From NCBI GenBank assembly GCA_007026445.1, contig VDMD01000117.1:1-64000 (forward strand): a stretch of 64,000 bases of DNA. The letters run 5' to 3'. The notes beneath the pieces are model-generated. The model ran no database searches and was not told where the DNA came from. It saw only the letters and a program-made list of their open reading frames with translations. Source of the DNA: Schizophyllum amplum (taxonomy: Eukaryota > Basidiomycota > Agaricomycetes > Agaricales > Schizophyllaceae). The translations under genes and the position numbers were made by a program. Positions 54,314 through 64,000 of the stretch are shown one piece after another; positions within the stretch are counted from its first letter, which is position 1, and each line of letters begins with the position of its first letter.

Positions 54314-55254
54314 GCAATCGTAGTGGCTGAAGCGCTGAAGCGCTGAAGGCTTTGTTCACAATCGTATTGACTGCTTGGCCCGCGCAGTGGCCTGCGAGTC
54401 ATGCTCGTGGCAAACACACGTCATGCTTCTCAAGTTCTGTATAAAAGGCGAGCCTGAATTGAGTACTTGCCTTCCGTCCTCTCTCTACTCTCCGCCTTTC
54501 AGCCAAGTTCGCAGAGCGAAGGCTCAGACGATCTCTCGCCGGAAGTGACGCTCTCGTCGGCTTTTCCTCATATATCCAGCATACTTATGCTGATTATTTA
54601 TCAGGATCTCCGTCCAATGGAAGTTGCGTTAGGCTCGCCGCTCGCAACCTTCTCAGATTTGCCTTATACGACGGAGCGCCGCTTCGTGTTTGACTTCTGA
54701 CACTCGAGAATTCCCCGCCGAAGATACACAGATCAGCCGCGCGCGCGCGCGCGTTGGAACTGGTCGTGGGGAGGTTCGTCCGTATTGAATACGGGTGTAG
54801 TACGCTCACGTATCTTTCGCATAGCGCATACCGGAAGTCGCATTCAGCTGCTAGATTTTCACTGAATGTAAAAGACTACTATCATGGATGCTATACTGGT
54901 CTAATCTGTACCGGCCGGCGGCGCCTCGCGCTATGAACCGTGTCCCGATCACGCTACGAGGTGCGCTAACAGCTCATTCCGTTGTCCCCAAGTCAGTCGC
55001 GGCCGCTTGGAATGTATACTGATGCACACTAGGGCGCTTCCCGCCGTGCTGTCAATGGTCTGACAACGGAAGGCACGTTATAGTTGGGAGGCGAGATGAT
55101 TGGCGAAACGCGTATCATAACCGCGCGCAACTTGCTTGTTCAACAAGCGCGCTGCTCAGTCTTATATAAGGTATGCGAGCAGTGATCTCCCCTATACCAT
55201 CTCGGACTGCTGCCTCAGCCTCTACGCTATCTTTCCTCACCCTCATTTCCAGCC
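54314..55254. other. Intergenic region before the AA14-like gene
   Basis: No gene is accepted. A tataaaagg site at 54440-54448 precedes a 78-codon frame (54467-54700) that has no ATG start. A CG dinucleotide run lies near 54736-54751. A tatataag box at 55163-55170 is about 85 bp upstream of the AA14-like ATG and probably serves it. Confidence 0.5.
55163..55170 (+). promoter_or_regulatory. TATA box of the AA14-like gene
   Basis: tatataag about 85 bp before the ATG at 55255, followed by a pyrimidine-rich leader. The position fits a regulated fungal CAZyme promoter. Confidence 0.6.
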
Positions 55255-56827
55255 ATGCGCTCCTTAATCGTCGTCGCTGCATTGGCAGCCATTGCGCGCG
55301 CTCACGTGGGCTCGTTCGTGAAGGGCATGTACTGCAGAAATGTGAGCTATCGGTCGCTTCATACCTGTCTACCCTTACTCAAACTCATCAGGGTGGCGCG
55401 GATTACGACGAGCCAAACTCCAACAACGAAGTCAAGCCCATTTACGACCAGAACTTGGAGAACTTCATGTGTGAGTCAGACTCCGTCGAGAGTAACATGA
55501 GCTCATCCTTTGCCCGGCCCAGTTAACCAGGCTCAGAACGTGCGTGTGCGAGGGAACGCCGTCCTCGGTATTATGCTCACGCAGCCCAGTGTCTCAATGA
55601 CCCTCCTCCCGAGGGAGAAATCGCTGATCTGTACGTCATGCATATCGTGAAATTTCTGCGAGTACTCACGCGTAAAAATGCAGACCGGCTGGCGGCGTAA
55701 TTGACATCGAGCTCGCTACCAACCGCGGATGTACCACCTTCAGCTTCGGTGGACAATACGCGACCAAGTACATTGACGGCAGCACTGTCGACTACCCCGA
55801 TGACTGGGTACGCATCCTCCGATTTCGGACTCGCTGTCGCTGATAGATCACGGTGCAGAATGACCCTAACTGTCTCACGAACCCCAACCTGCACGCGCAG
55901 AACAGTGTGTCTCCTACGAACAAACTTCGCCCATCCAACTAATGAGCGAGTCTAGAGTCAATGGCGGCTGGTACGGCGCTTGCGATCTCCTACGTCGTAA
56001 GCCACTAATTTGTGCTCAACGTGTTCGCGCACTCACTACAGTACGGTAGAACGACATCCACGACGTCACCTTCGACAACCTCGTCGTCTTCTCGGTGCTT
56101 CCGAAGTACACCTCCTTCCATCATCATCGAGGTCGACACAACTCACCGAGTCTGCAGCACGCCTTGGCTCTACCGTCAGGTCCAGTACGAAATTCCGGCA
56201 GGCATGCCGCCCTGCCCGAACGACGTCTGTATCTGCGCCGTACGTTGCTTGACCTGCTATTACCCCAAACCTGCTAACGTATCGTGCTCAGTGGCTCTGG
56301 GTGCCGAATGGGTACGTCGTCAATTACTCTTTCTCTCAACCACTCGCACCATGACCCCTCACACCATGTCGCTCTTTCTCTTGACTGTACTCATACTGTC
56401 ATAGATGCGGCACTCCGAACGAGTACATGGATGGCTTCAAGTGCCGCGTCACCAACGCCACAGGTACTAACCAGCTCGGTGCGCCGCAGCCGCCCGTCTA
56501 CTGTGGCGAAGACGCTGCACCATACGAGACTTCAGTTCCGGCGTGAGTTCATGGTTCTTATTGGTCGTCATCCGTGCAGTTTTGCTGACCCTCTTTGACG
56601 TAGCTGCATCCAAGGCCCGAAGAAGATGATCGTTTGGGGCCAGGATCCTAGCATCAACAACGTTGTCGTGCCGGCCAACTCTGGAGTTTCGCCGGGATAC
56701 AACGAGAGGAGCGGGTTCGAGCCGGGTAAGTCGACTTCACGAACTTCGAAAAGAGGTGCTAATCATAATCTCGTGTTGCGTAGGTGCGCAGAACGATATC
56801 TTCACGGGCGGCGATATTACCTGGTAG
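55255..56827 (+). CDS. AA14-like lytic polysaccharide monooxygenase
   Basis: Secreted copper monooxygenase related to CAZy family AA14, known to cleave xylan bound to cellulose. Thirteen exons in phase: 55255-55341, 55392-55470, 55523-55539, 55590-55630, 55684-55807, 55847-55904, 55956-55996, 56050-56105, 56158-56239, 56292-56311, 56405-56542, 56604-56725, 56784-56827 (302 aa). A 16-residue signal peptide ends before His17, the required N-terminal histidine of the mature enzyme. The second brace His is H132 (NPNLHAQN) and the axial Tyr is probably Y209 (CGTPNEYMDGFKC). PCPNDVCICAWLWVPNGCG and the C-terminal AQNDIFTGG match the family. Odd: the aromatic-rich SDWWFHH-type segment expected near residue 57 is replaced by a shorter FMFNQAQN. 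No carbohydrate-binding module. Confidence 0.85.
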
Positions 56828-57251
56828 TTGGACGAACCGAATCACTTATCGTTCCTTGGGTATGGGGTCAACAGTGTCATGGGCTAGGCTACATATGTGG
56901 TATTTAAGGGGTATTTTATTCGATACGTGTCCAAAGTCCGCGTCCGTTTGTACTATGAAATGACGACCATGTTAAATTCGCCTTATGCGAGCCACTTGCT
57001 CAATCACTGCCACTGACGTTCACTTGAAGGGCAGTCGCGTACACGTACGCATTGAGCGCCTGAACACACTCAGCGAGTCCCAACTTCAGTCTCTCCAGGA
57101 CATGGTCTACGGCGCAAACGACGTGCTCCGCGATGATCCTCTCTCGCCGCCTCGCGCCGGCCGTAGTGAGAGCACGCCTGAAAGAGATGGGTTTGGAAAG
57201 AGTCGGCTGCGGAACGCGTGGATCAGGTCCTCATGTGGAGTGAGCACGAGA
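56828..57251. other. Intergenic
   Basis: 424 bp between the convergent AA14-like gene and the next minus-strand gene. Nothing recognised. Confidence 0.5.
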
Positions 57252-58630
57252 TCAACCTACCAAATGCTGAGCGAGCATTCCACCTATAGTCACTGGATCA
57301 CGAATCAGGCCCAACATGGGCACTCGCATTTGTGCGCGGGAGGACTGCAGGCATGTCTTGAGCGCTAGGAAGCGATATATGGCGAGGGGAAGAATTCCGA
57401 CGCGTCCGCTCTCGTCGTCGCGGGGTCGCACGCGGCTGAGCGTAGTTAGATAAGGAGTGAGCTGAAGGACACGATCGGTTAGACGCACGATTGATGAAAG
57501 AACAAAGAGACTACTTGCCGAAGAGCCAGCTGAAAGAGCCGACAGGAAAAGGAGTCCGTAAGGAGTCGAGCCATTCTGGGGTAAATTGTCGAGGACCCGG
57601 CGAGCATTGACAGACAGATAGGCCCAGCACATCATAGAGCTTCCTTCTGAGATCGGCAGCGCATCGATATCTCCCGGTTCATAAACTCCCGCACGCGCCG
57701 CCACCCACTCCGCAGAGGTTATCCATGGTGACGTGGCCGTCGCGTCCTCCGTCGGATTCTCAGCTACAGCGCTCACCACGATGGCCTCGTTACGCTCGTA
57801 AAACGCGCGCCAGAATTCGCCAAGCTGTTTGCAGACACTGTACGTGAGATCGGCGTGAGTGAGAAGCTCAGCGAAAGCGGTGGCGCAGTCGTACAGGACG
57901 CGTTGATCGTAGACGATCCACTGGCGCGACCAATCCAGCCTATGCGCGACGTGCTGATTGACGAGGGTGGATGCATCGACAGCTGGAGGAGGAGGGTGCG
58001 GTACGATGGCAGGGGATGGGTATTTGGAGGAGATTCGCGATAGGTAACCGCGAAGACGAGGAAGCGTTCACTAGCCGGCGAGGAGGGTCGCGAGCGCGCG
58101 ACAGAGGGCAGCGGCGACGGAGACAAAACCAGCGAAGAGGAGATTGTGTCTGTCGTGACAGGCGGGTTCACTTGCAGCGGCGTGTTGATCTTCCTCTCTC
58201 GAGGCTTATCTGGTAGGGAGATCGCAAACTGAGGCGAAAGGGCATGCATGAAGCGTGGAGCTTTTTGCGCGCGCGGTCGATCGCGATTCTTGGGTGCGTC
58301 CCCGTTCAAGGCTGTCTGCCACAAGGATCTCTGGGCAGTTGCAAGATGAGGCGGCAGATCATGCATAAAGCGTGGAGGCCTTTGTGGGCGCGTTTGATCG
58401 CGACTCGTCGATGCGTCTCCGTTTAAGGCTTGCTGAACATGCTGAGGATATTTGCTGGCGCCACTCGCCGCATGAGGGTCGTGAGCGAGATTGCAGCGCT
58501 GTTCATAAGTTTCCTTGCTGCAGAGATGCGCTTCCCCGTGTCTGGAATGGTTCAACGTAGCTCTCGCTTTGGGCAAGCGAGCGGAGGGATTTGCTGCAGG
58601 GGGCTCTCGATTCTCCTTGTCGGCCATCAT
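57252..58630 (-). CDS. Unknown conserved-looking protein, two exons
   Basis: Exon 1 58072-58630 and exon 2 57252-57982 join in phase across an 89-nt intron (429 aa). Start at tandem ATGs (MMADKENREPP). Exon 1 is low-complexity and holds a 31-residue repeat (QALNGDASTSRD..RFMHDLPPHLA / TALNGDAPKNRD..RFMHALSPQFA). After the join comes a helical domain: VDASTLVNQHVAHRLDWSRQ, LYDCATAFAELLTHADLTYS, LGEFWRAFYERNEAIV, then SSMMCWAYLSVNARRVLDNL. An internal GC-AG intron (57 nt, about 57468-57524) is possible, since it keeps the frame if spliced. I do not recognise the family; a cyclin-like helical fold is conceivable but not shown. Confidence 0.6.
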
Positions 58631-58884
58631 GATTGGGGTCAATGTGAGGCGTTCAGTGGCAGAGTGGCTACTAGCGTAAGCACAAGTCAGGGAGCACAAA
58701 CACTCACCAATATATATAGCTCGCGATTGTAGCCAGCCGGAGGCGGTCCTGCACAATGGCTACGGGTCCTAACAAAGACGCGCGCCAGACACACGCACGA
58801 CGTCAATACTAGTTATGATGATACGGTCTGGTCTGGTGCAGCGGCAAGTACATGTCGAGGTTTCTGGGAGAAATATAGACAATG

Positions 58885-58965
58885 AGACACGATTCTGACT
58901 CTCCTGGTTCTGGGTTCATCGTGGAGAACAACAGCCGCTCGGCGAATTCCGGACGGTCAGTGTCA
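58885..58965 (+). repeat. Orphan copy of the module-flank repeat
   Basis: Matches the repeats at 31741-31820 and 51433-51510 (ttctgggttcatcgtggaga, gaacaacagccgctcggcg) but no PC-esterase or F-box sequence follows. Probably a remnant of a further module copy. Confidence 0.6.
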
Positions 58966-61239
58966 TCAATGTTGATGGAGTTTGTGGCGCTGCCACGTGA
59001 AACAATCAATCACGTGCCACATGCTGGACCAGCGCCACCGCCAGTACACCAGCACTGTAGGCAGAGAGTACACAGCAGTGCTTCGACGTCAGATGAAGAG
59101 CGAGACGAAGAGAAAGGGGAAGCCGCGATCCAGCCTTTCGATCACGCCCTTGGGTCACATGGTTGAAGTTGACTTGTCCGTGCCGGCGTTTGCCGAAATG
59201 AACCTCCATCCGACTTACTTGCAAGTTAGACTGCACATGTAGCAGTGTCTAGGACACATGAGGTGAAGCCGAGGATCGAGCAGATTTTGGGGAGACTTGC
59301 ACACTATATTTCGGGCTAATAAATAAGTACATCGAGCTCAGGGGCTGCTCTTGCAGCCTCAGTTCGAGCTTGTACATGGCCGTCGCCCGGCAGACATGAC
59401 TGCCTGCGTATCAGCAGTAGTCAACGTAATAAGTATCAGAGACTGCGCATGGCGCCTTGAGAGAGGAGAGGGCGTCGACGTCGCATTGGTGTGTCGGTCG
59501 CGCGGAGGGCGTTCAGTGGCGAAGGTATCCGGCATTGTCGCGGAATTGACGTCAAGGACCCGAAAGCCGAGGATTGAGCGAATATTCAACAGGCTATTTT
59601 GAAGAAACACCGAGGCATCCGGATGATGTTGTTGACGAACCGGTGGCGTGAGTGGCTCGAGGCCAAATTGATGGGCAAGGCGGTCGAAGGCGTGGGAAAA
59701 ACTGCACATTGACCGCGCGGAACTTCGTGGACGCAGAGTTCTGCATTCCCCAGGATCGTCGGAGCAGCAAAGAGCGTCAGTAAGCAGAGAAGGGGAGAAT
59801 GTATAGGGGGGGATCTAAGATAGGAGGGAGGGAAAGAGAAACGAGCAGACCGAAAATTTTGACGTACACCAGCAAGAAGCCGACATAATTGTCGAAGAGC
59901 GTTCGCGGAGGTATCCCTAATCACAGGGGGAGTAGAAGAGGACCATTGGCTGTCGTTGTATCCAGGTGAGAGGGTGGTGGACCGCGATGTTGAATTTAGC
60001 GAACACGTTTGATGGGCGGGGGGTTCGAACAGCGAACGTGTGGTGCACAGGAAAGCTTGCAGGTTGAGCGCAAACTCGGTGGCCTCGCGGTGGCTTGGAG
60101 TAGAGGGTCATGATGCCGTGCTGTCCAGCGCAATCAGAAAGGTAGCGATAGAAGGACAAGTTCGACGCACGCACCGGCAACATCCTCCGGGATGCCGTCT
60201 CCGAGCCTCGTATTCCTGAGTATGGCGAGTTGCGGTTCCGGACAGCGTGATGATTTGCGCTTGCGTGCCTAAAGCAAGTAAAGTCTCTCAGTATCAGGCA
60301 AGTTATCTGGGAAGTGGGAACACGCACCCTTCGAAGTGATGATCGTCTACTACGGCGTGCACGACGCGTCCGCCCGCGTCCACAAGTCCACTCCCCTCTC
60401 TCGCGAAACCATGCGGGAGATGGGAATAGAGTATAGTGATCGAGTATGAGTGCAATGGGCCGTGGTCATTGGTGACGACGGGCTAGGCGGCGCGGTATGG
60501 GGGAAGGTCTGGTTGTGGTCGGCATCAACGCTTGGAGAAGGGTCCGAGGTCGCCCTACGTCTTTGGCTGACTGCGCGAGACGGTATCCGCATGGGAAAGC
60601 ATGGCAGATGCTGGATCGTGGCCCGTCCGACGCCGTGGTGTGCGCGGCGACTGGTGCGGCGTCAGACGATCGGTTCGTGTTCAAGTGAGCGCGCGACGCA
60701 CCTCATTCGCTTCATGTTCCAGCAAGTAAGGCAAGGGAAAGCAGGTTTTGACGCCAAATGCGCGCCATCCGTGAGCCAGAGAGTCCAACAGCCGTGGACC
60801 GGGCTGTATGATCGAAGTTCGCGCGACGCGGAGAGCCAAATTTCGGCTTCTCCTCGAGGGCAATAGCGTGTTTGCATACCGCTACCGTGGCGGTTATGCA
60901 ATGCGTATGTCGATGTTGAGGGGTACGTTCGAGGAAAGTCCCGAGGAAGTCGTGAACATGATGGCAGAAGACGAAGAAGGAGTCCGTCACAGCGGAACCC
61001 AGGAGTCCCATCGATCACACGCAAGCCGAGTGCTGCACTCGACTGTTTGTTCCAGTTGAATACTTAGGCCGTAGCATACGCAGAAGCTGGTTATCCTAAA
61101 GGTTCAGGAGAATAATATCGTATTGTACTGTACAACGAGCCCACGACCAGACACCGTACCTACTTCCTCAAGCCTCGGCCTCAGGCCTTGGGCTTGAGCT
61201 CTCTTGGAAGACCTGTAAAATACATACCATGAATTCGAT
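58966..61239. other. Region with only weak open frames
   Basis: No gene I can defend. The best candidates are a minus-strand ATG frame at 59359-59709 (116 aa, MCSFSHAFDRLAHQFG) and plus-strand text MIVYYGVHDASARVHKS at about 60337. A short echo (gaagccgaggatcgagca at 59262 and aaagccgaggattgagcg at 59564) is the only repeat seen. Confidence 0.3.
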
Positions 61240-62160
61240 CTCGTCAACGAAATGACAACATTGTAACGTGTTCACCGAACGAATTCGACCCGTGCGGAAC
61301 CAGGGCACAAAATGCCACCTTCAAAGCCTTGGAGTTTTTCGACACTGGGGGCCCAGTCTGGCTACGGAGGAGCATGGTGAAATAGTCGTAGGAGGAGTCG
61401 AGCGCCGATCTCAAGAAGGACACCGGCAGGAAGCAAGTGGCCTGAAAATCGAGAACAACAATCTTGCCAGAGCTGTCCCGCTTGAAGTTCTCGCACTTGA
61501 GGTAGGCCGGGCACAGACGAAGACCTTGGGCCTCTACCTCGGCGTTAAGGTCGACTCGGGCGACACCAGCCGCTGGCCTGGACTCGAGCTTGAGGATCTG
61601 TACCAGGAATGAGAATTAGGCATTACATCGGCATGGGGGGAGCGGCGAAAGAGGTAGCAACACTCACCCTATTGACGTGCAGCTGGAGCCAGTCAACGGT
61701 AGCCTGGGTAGGGCACCGCCGACTCGCAGTCAAGGAAAAAAGGATGGCAGATTAGGCCTCCGCCGATGGGGCCGGACACTAAGTACTAAGGTCGGGGCCC
61801 TGATTTGCGCGAGGTATTGTATGGCGACGGCAGCGTCGGAGACGTCCCTTTCCTCATGCGCAAGCGCAGCTCCATCGACGAATTCCATGACGATGAATCC
61901 CCCAACCAAAACCCCGCACAGGAGTAGTGGCGTCGCCGTTGACGAGCTGAGCGACGAAATGCTGCGTGCGCCCTTCGGCCAGGGTGACGGCAATCCTACC
62001 GAACTTGACCCAAGCGTAGGGTTTTCCTGATCCATCGACGAGCTGAACGTCCTTCAGTGCCGGCAAACGCGTCCTCCACTGCTGCAGGATTTCCTCGGCA
62101 CTCGGGAAGTTGGCAGGCTTGTGGCGGCGTTGATATCGACTTTGATGCTGGGCATGGTGA
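61240..62160 (-). pseudogene. APH/choline-kinase-like gene, degenerate
   Basis: Minus-strand text of the aminoglycoside-phosphotransferase-like kinase family common in basidiomycetes: PSAEEILQQWRTRLPALKDV, VKFGRIAVTLAEGRTQHFVA, GGFIVMEFVDGAAL and KIVVLDFQATCFLPVSFL (about 61427-61480). These blocks lie in different frames. At least two shifts are not explained by introns (near 62115, and near 61917 where the link to FIVMEF is shortened). The catalytic loop, normally with Asp and Asn, reads LCPAYLKCENF, so the Asp is missing. Most likely a decayed gene. Confidence 0.55.
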
Positions 62161-62553
62161 TGATGGAATTCACTGCTCGTCGAAATGACTTCAAGTGAGA
62201 AGGAAGATGGTCGCCAGTAGAGTGAGTCAAGCAAAAACCGACCTCGAGAGCGTGAGATTACAATGCGTACGACTGTGCGACTGGAGGGACGAAGCGTTGA
62301 GATCTACCCCTATTGCGCAAGTCAAACATTGAAAAGGGTCAGATGCGGTAATCGGCGGGGAACCATGTGACGGCACTTGCCGAACAGCGCACAGTTGGAC
62401 CCACAATGTTCCAAAGTCGACTGGTGCACACATTTCATCGCGCAACATTTTTAAATATCTACTTATTCTTCTATACGACAGTGTCACGACGATACAGATA
62501 CCTTCAGAGGACAATATGAGCTGCGTAATACAGTAGCCTCTCGAGAGTTGAAA
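62161..62553. other. Intergenic
   Basis: About 390 bp between the kinase-like remnant and the BTB gene stop. Nothing recognised. Confidence 0.5.
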
Positions 62554-64000
62554 CTAGTCATGACTGCTGCCATGCGAGGCATTTGCCGGAGATGAAGTGT
62601 CTTCTATCTGAAGGCGGATATCCTTCTCTCTCATATCGTCGAGCTCTTCCCATCCCGGCAAGTCGAACCTCTCCGGAAGGGCCTGCCAGAACGAGAAGGA
62701 GAACTCCGTCCACTCCCTTTTAAAAATCCTCCTGCAAGCGTGGCACATACCTTTCAGCCTGACATCCTCACGCGACGGTGACTTCCAGTCCACACAGCGC
62801 TTTGGGTCCGTGAAAAAGCTGCGGTGTTGCGTCTTGCACAGTTCCTTGCGCCACTTACGGCACTTGCGCTCTGGGCAGTCCCGCTCCGGCGCGATGAGTG
62901 TGCGGAACGGATTGTCCGCTAGGTGGCGCGTGCGGCGGTGGCCATTCCCTACAGCGACACGATCTGCGTGAGACAGGCTTCTGGAGGCCCCACTCCACGC
63001 ATTCGCGTTTTCGATCTGGTCGGGTGCAAAGCAGGTTATCTCGTACAGGATCTCCGGGAGGATCCATAGAGCGCCGACCTCCCGAGCGAGCGCAGCGATG
63101 GCCTTCATCGCACCTAGTCTAGGTGTCGCATCGATGGGCAGGAGATCGCCCTGAAGGTCTGAGTATGCCATGAGATGGGCGAGGGCGCGCGATCGCATGG
63201 CTGCGGCCCCGTACTTGTGAGCGACGCGAAGAACGCTCTCGACGACGGAAAAGTCCACGCGCGCAGGTGGGTCGGGGAAATTTCTAGATAGCGTAGTCAG
63301 CGTCGGGGAACGAGGACGTAGAAGTGAGCAAGCTTACTCATGATGGTACACTGCTGCCAGAAAGTTGTAGAAGTCTGGGCCGGAATCTTTGGTCGAGTTA
63401 ACACAGGTCACGCCGTTGACCATGCTCCAAGGGATAGCGAGCAGGCGTGCAAACTCCGAGGATTGTGATTCGAGCATCCTGCGGTGGACGCGGAACCAAT
63501 ACGGATGCGCGCAGATGACGAGGTCGCCGTCCGAGAACTCGATAGGCCAGATGCACTGGTCGATGTCAGCAACATCGCTCTCAATAGTAGGGCAGCAGAC
63601 AATGGTGCGGGGCGGGATGGTCGGACTGGAGGGCTGTGTCCGGTCAGAGTGGCAACGGGCTCGATCGCAGAGAGCGGTGAGGTAGACTCTGCGCCCTCGT
63701 GGACCGGTCCTTGACGAGTGTGATGCTTGTCAGACGTTCGTTCGCGTTTGTCCCTGGGCACTAGACCATTGGTCGTCCTGCTCCTCGGATGTCCTTGAGG
63801 GGTCAAAGGCGTGGCATGAGATGGGGACGGAACGTCGCCGCGCAGCGGCGGCGGCGGCGAAAGCGCGTCGGGCAGTGGGATGCATGTCGCATCTTGTGAT
63901 GGGTCTCGAGCCACATTATGCGATGGAGTGCGAGTCGCACGGGACGGACGCGCCACAGGTGACACTGTCAAGGTCGTGATGGGCGGCGCTGTTGAGGTCA
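62554..64000 (-). CDS. BTB/POZ domain protein, 5' end outside the window
   Basis: Three exons seen: 63627 to beyond 64000, 63338-63555, 62554-63283; phases fit. BTB core: FSDGDLVICAHPYWFRVHRR, MLESQSSEFARLLAI, then VNSTKDSGPDFYNFLAAVYH, followed after the second intron by VESVLRVAHKYGAAAMRSRA. Fungal proteins of this type form a large family, possibly Cul3 adaptors or transcription cofactors. The C-terminal part has a Cys-rich pattern (CPERKCRKWRKELC, MCHACRRIF) typical of their paralogues. The N-terminal exon is Pro/Ser-rich, has no ATG inside the window and runs past the edge, so the protein is partial. Confidence 0.75.

Noticed and set aside
1..64000. tRNA or rRNA genes, transposase or reverse transcriptase genes
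   Set aside because: No cloverleaf with a TTC loop, no rRNA text, and no DDE, integrase or YxDD-type blocks were found on reading both strands.

Overview
The window looks like nuclear DNA of a wood-decay basidiomycete (Agaricomycetes, probably Polyporales). The reasons are many 45-60 nt introns with gt..ctaac/ctgac..ag signals, an AA14-like secreted copper monooxygenase, GT90 and PC-esterase secretory glycan enzymes, an Opi1-type regulator, a peroxisomal 4CL-like acyl-CoA ligase and an expanded F-box family. Genus is an inference; nothing in the sequence fixes it.

Left part (1-29018): a large tandem array with a period of about 11.92 kb. Copy A (1-11905, cut by the window edge) and copy B (11906-23824) are complete or nearly so; copy C (23825-about 29018) keeps only the left quarter. 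Each unit starts with about 2.2 kb of nested minisatellites and a dispersed hairpin element, then a GT90 (CAP10-like) glycosyltransferase. In A and B these are followed by a CCTCTCC microsatellite, about 1 kb of purine-rich satellite and about 5 kb holding poorly recognised minus-strand spliced gene fragments. The GT90 genes of A and B share a 1-bp deletion and are pseudogenes; copy C has an open frame. Copy B matches copy C up to about 14266 and copy A from about 14300, so it is an unequal-crossover product with a breakpoint mapped to about 34 bp.

Middle and right part (29.5-64 kb): an F-box gene (-), a fragment of a PC-esterase gene, a gene with four CCHC zinc-binding-like modules (-), a gene-poor 5 kb, a 4CL-like acyl-CoA ligase (-) divergent from an Opi1-like regulator (+), an intact PC-esterase (+), F-box gene 2 (-), a decayed PC-esterase (+), F-box gene 3 (-), a 13-exon AA14-like LPMO (+), an unknown two-exon gene (-), a broken APH-kinase-like gene (-) and the 3' part of a BTB/POZ gene (-) that runs off the window.

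Common themes: repeated segmental duplication (the GT90 unit; the F-box/PC-esterase module) with uneven decay of copies, in-frame minisatellite growth inside proteins, and a palindrome kept upstream of all three F-box genes with a compensatory change. Gene models were built by hand from splice signals and phase; no alignment or database search was possible.
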